From assembly GCA_002786025.1 (NCBI GenBank), contig NHNW01000026.1, positions 186,001-250,000 on the forward strand: DNA of 64,000 bases, in the 5' to 3' direction. Below, piece by piece: positions 62,061-64,000 of this stretch. Source of the DNA: Zasmidium citrigriseum. Its lineage: Eukaryota > Ascomycota > Dothideomycetes > Mycosphaerellales > Mycosphaerellaceae. A program made the translations under genes and the position numbers. Every line of letters begins with the position of its first letter. Within the stretch, counting starts at the first letter, position 1. The notes under the pieces were generated by a model. The model was not told the origin of the DNA, did no database searches, and saw nothing but the letters and a program-made list of their open reading frames with translations.

Positions 62061-64000
62061 CTATGCAATCCCCTGGAGGGCCAGAACGAGGGCCAGGAGT
62101 ATGCAGACCGAGCTCCGAGACCCCATCCCCAATTTTGAGGCAGCGCTGTCAGCGTTTGCACTGGGTGAGCTTTCCGAGCTGGTGAATCCCTCTGTGGCCG
62201 ACTCTGAACCACGTGGTATCTCTCCACCACCGTCTGTTTGTGAAACGGGATTCGATGGCGAATCTGAGCTGGATGCAGCGTGTTCACCACCATCAGAAGA
62301 ATGAGGACTCTGTGCTCCACTCGTCGGCGTACCTGCTCCAGAGCCTGGAATCTCTGACGGTGTTTGGTATGGAATTGTTTTCGTGCTTATTCCATCTCCC
62401 AGCATAAGTCCTGTCTCGGTAGCACTGACGACCTGGCTTCCTATGGTCTGAGCTGCGGCGCCAACGGTCAGGGTCGTTGATCTCCAGTAGGATTGACTCG
62501 AGACCATTGTAGGTGATAGACCCGTAGCCTGTACAGTATTATCAGCTCCACCCATGCTGCCTGCTTCACTCCCGGCTGTCGGCGGCACTTCGTTGCTTGG
62601 TGAAGCTGGACCCTCTGAGGGCATTGTCACACCAGCAGCCGAAGTTGGTGGGGTTCCTCCAGCAGGCAAAGTCGGGCTCGTCTGTTCCGCCTCCGACGAT
62701 GTAATAGGAAGCATCTCAGATAACGCAGTATCCATCGCCTCAGTAGGCGTACTATGCGCCGTCATCGCCGGGGTCGTAGGTTCACCCTGCTCCCCTCCCA
62801 CACCAGTTGTTACCGACGGCACACTCCCTCCATCAGGCAACGTAGGCAAAGCCTCCGCGCTCGCCTCCGTCAACGCAAGCGGCGGATCCCAACTTCCATC
62901 AATCCACCACGTCGCACTACTCCCCCAAAGCGAATGCAACATCTCCGTGCCAACCTTTTGATCTGGAATGACATACGGTCGGTACGAATTCACTATTGTA
63001 AGGCCACTGTAGAAAGTGTTCCCTGCTCCTCTGGCGTAATCGACTTGTGGTGCAGCACCCCAGTAGGCTTGTGCGGCGACGTCTTGGTAACACTCGGAGC
63101 CGTTGGTTGTTTGGTTTGTGTCTTGGATTGTGAAGGTTCCATTCGGGGATCCGCAACGCCAGTTCAGATCTGCGAGGTTGAACGGGTACCATGCGTATGC
63201 CGCTCGGGCTCCTCTGACGCTTGAAAGCTGGGAAGGAGGTAGTGTGAGGATTGTATGGTCAACAGTTGGGCCACAGCCATCCAAGCGATGCAATCCGCGG
63301 AAGGACATCGCTACTGTGGGAGAGGTTATGGTAAGATCTCCTGTGACGAAGGTATTCGGTCCAGACCCGGTCCTCGTTCCAGGAAGATAGCTCGGCGTGA
63401 TTGAGTGTGAGTTATAGCTAGAGCAGAAGTAGTCCGTTTCAGAATCAGCCGTGCGGACTGGCCAATACAAAAGCCGTACCTCTGATCCGACTACTCCAAC
63501 TCCAGGCCCATATCCGATGTCGTAGTTACATGCAGCTGTCTGGAAGGGAATGGTAGTATTTCCGGTGTCAGTCTGACAAGGTGGTTCCAATGCAGACTTG
63601 TTCTCGAAGACTAACGAGGCTGAGGTCGAGCTCGCGAAAGAATTCCATAGCTCCGAGCAATCAGACGGACCAATCGAGCACGGCATGGGAGTGGTGAAAG
63701 GTGCCGGCGCCGAGGTCGATATACCATATGGAGCATAGGAGATCGTGGATGTTTCGATGTCGATGTAGCTTGCGGATCCGATCGCTCGCGGATATCCATC
63801 GCAAAGAGTAGTGAGACTGGTTGCTTTTACGCCTCCGGTGAAGTCTGTGTACGTGTATGTTGCGTAGATGCTCCCGGGTTTGGTGCTCGTTGTTGGATGC
63901 AGATGTTGCGACCCGTAGGCTTCAGAAGACTTTTTCCACGACCATAATGCTGCCTGACAGCTGCTCGCAAACGCAGGTCCAGATCCTGTGGCGATTGCTC
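62061..64000 (-). CDS. Secreted Ser/Thr-rich surface protein, 5' end outside the window
   Basis: The frame is open from the stop at 62061 to the right edge, giving at least 645 residues, so the ATG at 63686 is internal and the signal peptide lies beyond 64000. It is a diverged paralogue of the surface protein at 37900-40179. Both share, in the same order, ATGSGP/ATTGSGP, a TLCDG block, C(S)IGPSDCSELW versus CQIAPSDCDGLW, WIDGSWDPPLALTEA versus WYNGLWDPPLALTEA followed by PTLP.GG, then a Ser/Thr/Pro/Gly stalk and a late LTVGAAAQTI motif matching LTAGGPTKTL. The C-terminus (SVCILLALVLALQGIA) is a GPI-type hydrophobic tail. NxT/NxS glycosylation sites are frequent. Probably a wall or membrane glycoprotein. 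Confidence 0.8.
   Translation of the reverse strand, partial: AIATGSGPAFASSCQAALWSWKKSSEAYGSQHLHPTTSTKPGSIYATYTYTDFTGGVKATSLTTLCDGYPRAIGSASYIDIETSTISYAPYGISTSAPAPFTTPMPCSIGPSDCSELWNSFASSTSASLVFENKSALEPPCQTDTGNTTIPFQTAACNYDIGYGPGVGVVGSEVRLLYWPVRTADSETDYFCSSYNSHSITPSYLPGTRTGSGPNTFVTGDLTITSPTVAMSFRGLHRLDGCGPTVDHTILTLPPSQLSSVRGARAAYAWYPFNLADLNWRCGSPNGTFTIQDTNQTTNGSECYQDVAAQAYWGAAPQVDYARGAGNTFYSGLTIVNSYRPYVIPDQKVGTEMLHSLWGSSATWWIDGSWDPPLALTEASAEALPTLPDGGSVPSVTTGVGGEQGEPTTPAMTAHSTPTEAMDTALSEMLPITSSEAEQTSPTLPAGGTPPTSAAGVTMPSEGPASPSNEVPPTAGSEAGSMGGADNTVQATGLSPTMVSSQSYWRSTTLTVGAAAQTIGSQVVSATETGLMLGDGISTKTIPYQTPSEIPGSGAGTPTSGAQSPHSSDGGEHAASSSDSPSNPVSQTDGGGEIPRGSESATEGFTSSESSPSANADSAASKLGMGSRSSVCILLALVLALQGIA

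Noticed and set aside
61639..62304. 221-codon plus-strand frame
   Set aside because: Overlaps the permease end and the opposite-strand surface-protein gene; composition is that of a shadow frame.
1..64000. CRISPR arrays, transposons, tRNA or rRNA genes
   Set aside because: None visible: no regularly spaced repeats, no transposase or reverse transcriptase frames, and no convincing tRNA B-box with partner arms found by eye. A covariance-model scan would be decisive for tRNAs.

Overview
The window is nuclear DNA of a filamentous ascomycete. Genes are dense, on both strands, and either intronless or split by short introns (mostly 45-70 bp, GT..AG, with CTAAC/CTGAC-like branch sites). Typical Pezizomycotina families are present: Zn2Cys6 regulator, UstYa-like oxidase, DHA1 transporters, and secreted Ser/Thr-rich proteins with GPI-type tails. 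The overall look suggests Dothideomycetes, but that is an inference. No ribosomal RNA, tRNA, transposon, CRISPR array or PKS/NRPS core gene was seen. Splice sites were assigned by eye, and every multi-exon model listed closes its reading frame.

Left part (1-19.5 kb), mostly housekeeping: 3' end of UMP/CMP kinase, vacuolar amino acid transporter, amidoligase-like protein, a 2.1 kb gene-poor gap, acetate transporter of the GPR1/FUN34/YaaH family, a small membrane protein, an NF-X1 zinc-finger protein, a WD40-cyclophilin, a short-chain dehydrogenase, a multi-span membrane protein and an APH-fold kinase-like protein.

Middle part (20-43.5 kb), accessory in character: two DHA1 drug-type MFS transporters, a linalool dehydratase/isomerase-like enzyme, a secreted L-amino-acid oxidase, a small secreted protein, a Zn2Cys6 regulator, an MDR oxidoreductase, a large GPI-type cell-surface protein, and a convergent pair of an FAD monooxygenase and a UstYa-like oxidase. 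43.9-53.3 kb is again ordinary: an Mgr3-like mitochondrial TPR protein, a conserved unknown, a 1338-residue PARP6/8-like ADP-ribosyltransferase and a short-chain dehydrogenase.

Right part (54.1-61.7 kb) is the most interesting. It holds a compact set of five genes: RidA-family deaminase, a proline-racemase-family enzyme with a Ser/Cys instead of Cys/Cys pair, a D-amino-acid oxidase ending in a peroxisomal-type PKL tail, a dihydrodipicolinate-synthase-family lyase/deaminase and an AAAP amino acid permease. Together they look like a eukaryotic trans-4-hydroxy-L-proline catabolic cluster: uptake, epimerisation to the D-form, oxidation to pyrroline-4-hydroxy-2-carboxylate, and deamination to alpha-ketoglutarate semialdehyde. 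GATA-type sites in its promoters fit nitrogen control. The window ends inside a second surface-protein gene that is a diverged, inverted paralogue of the one at 37.9 kb.
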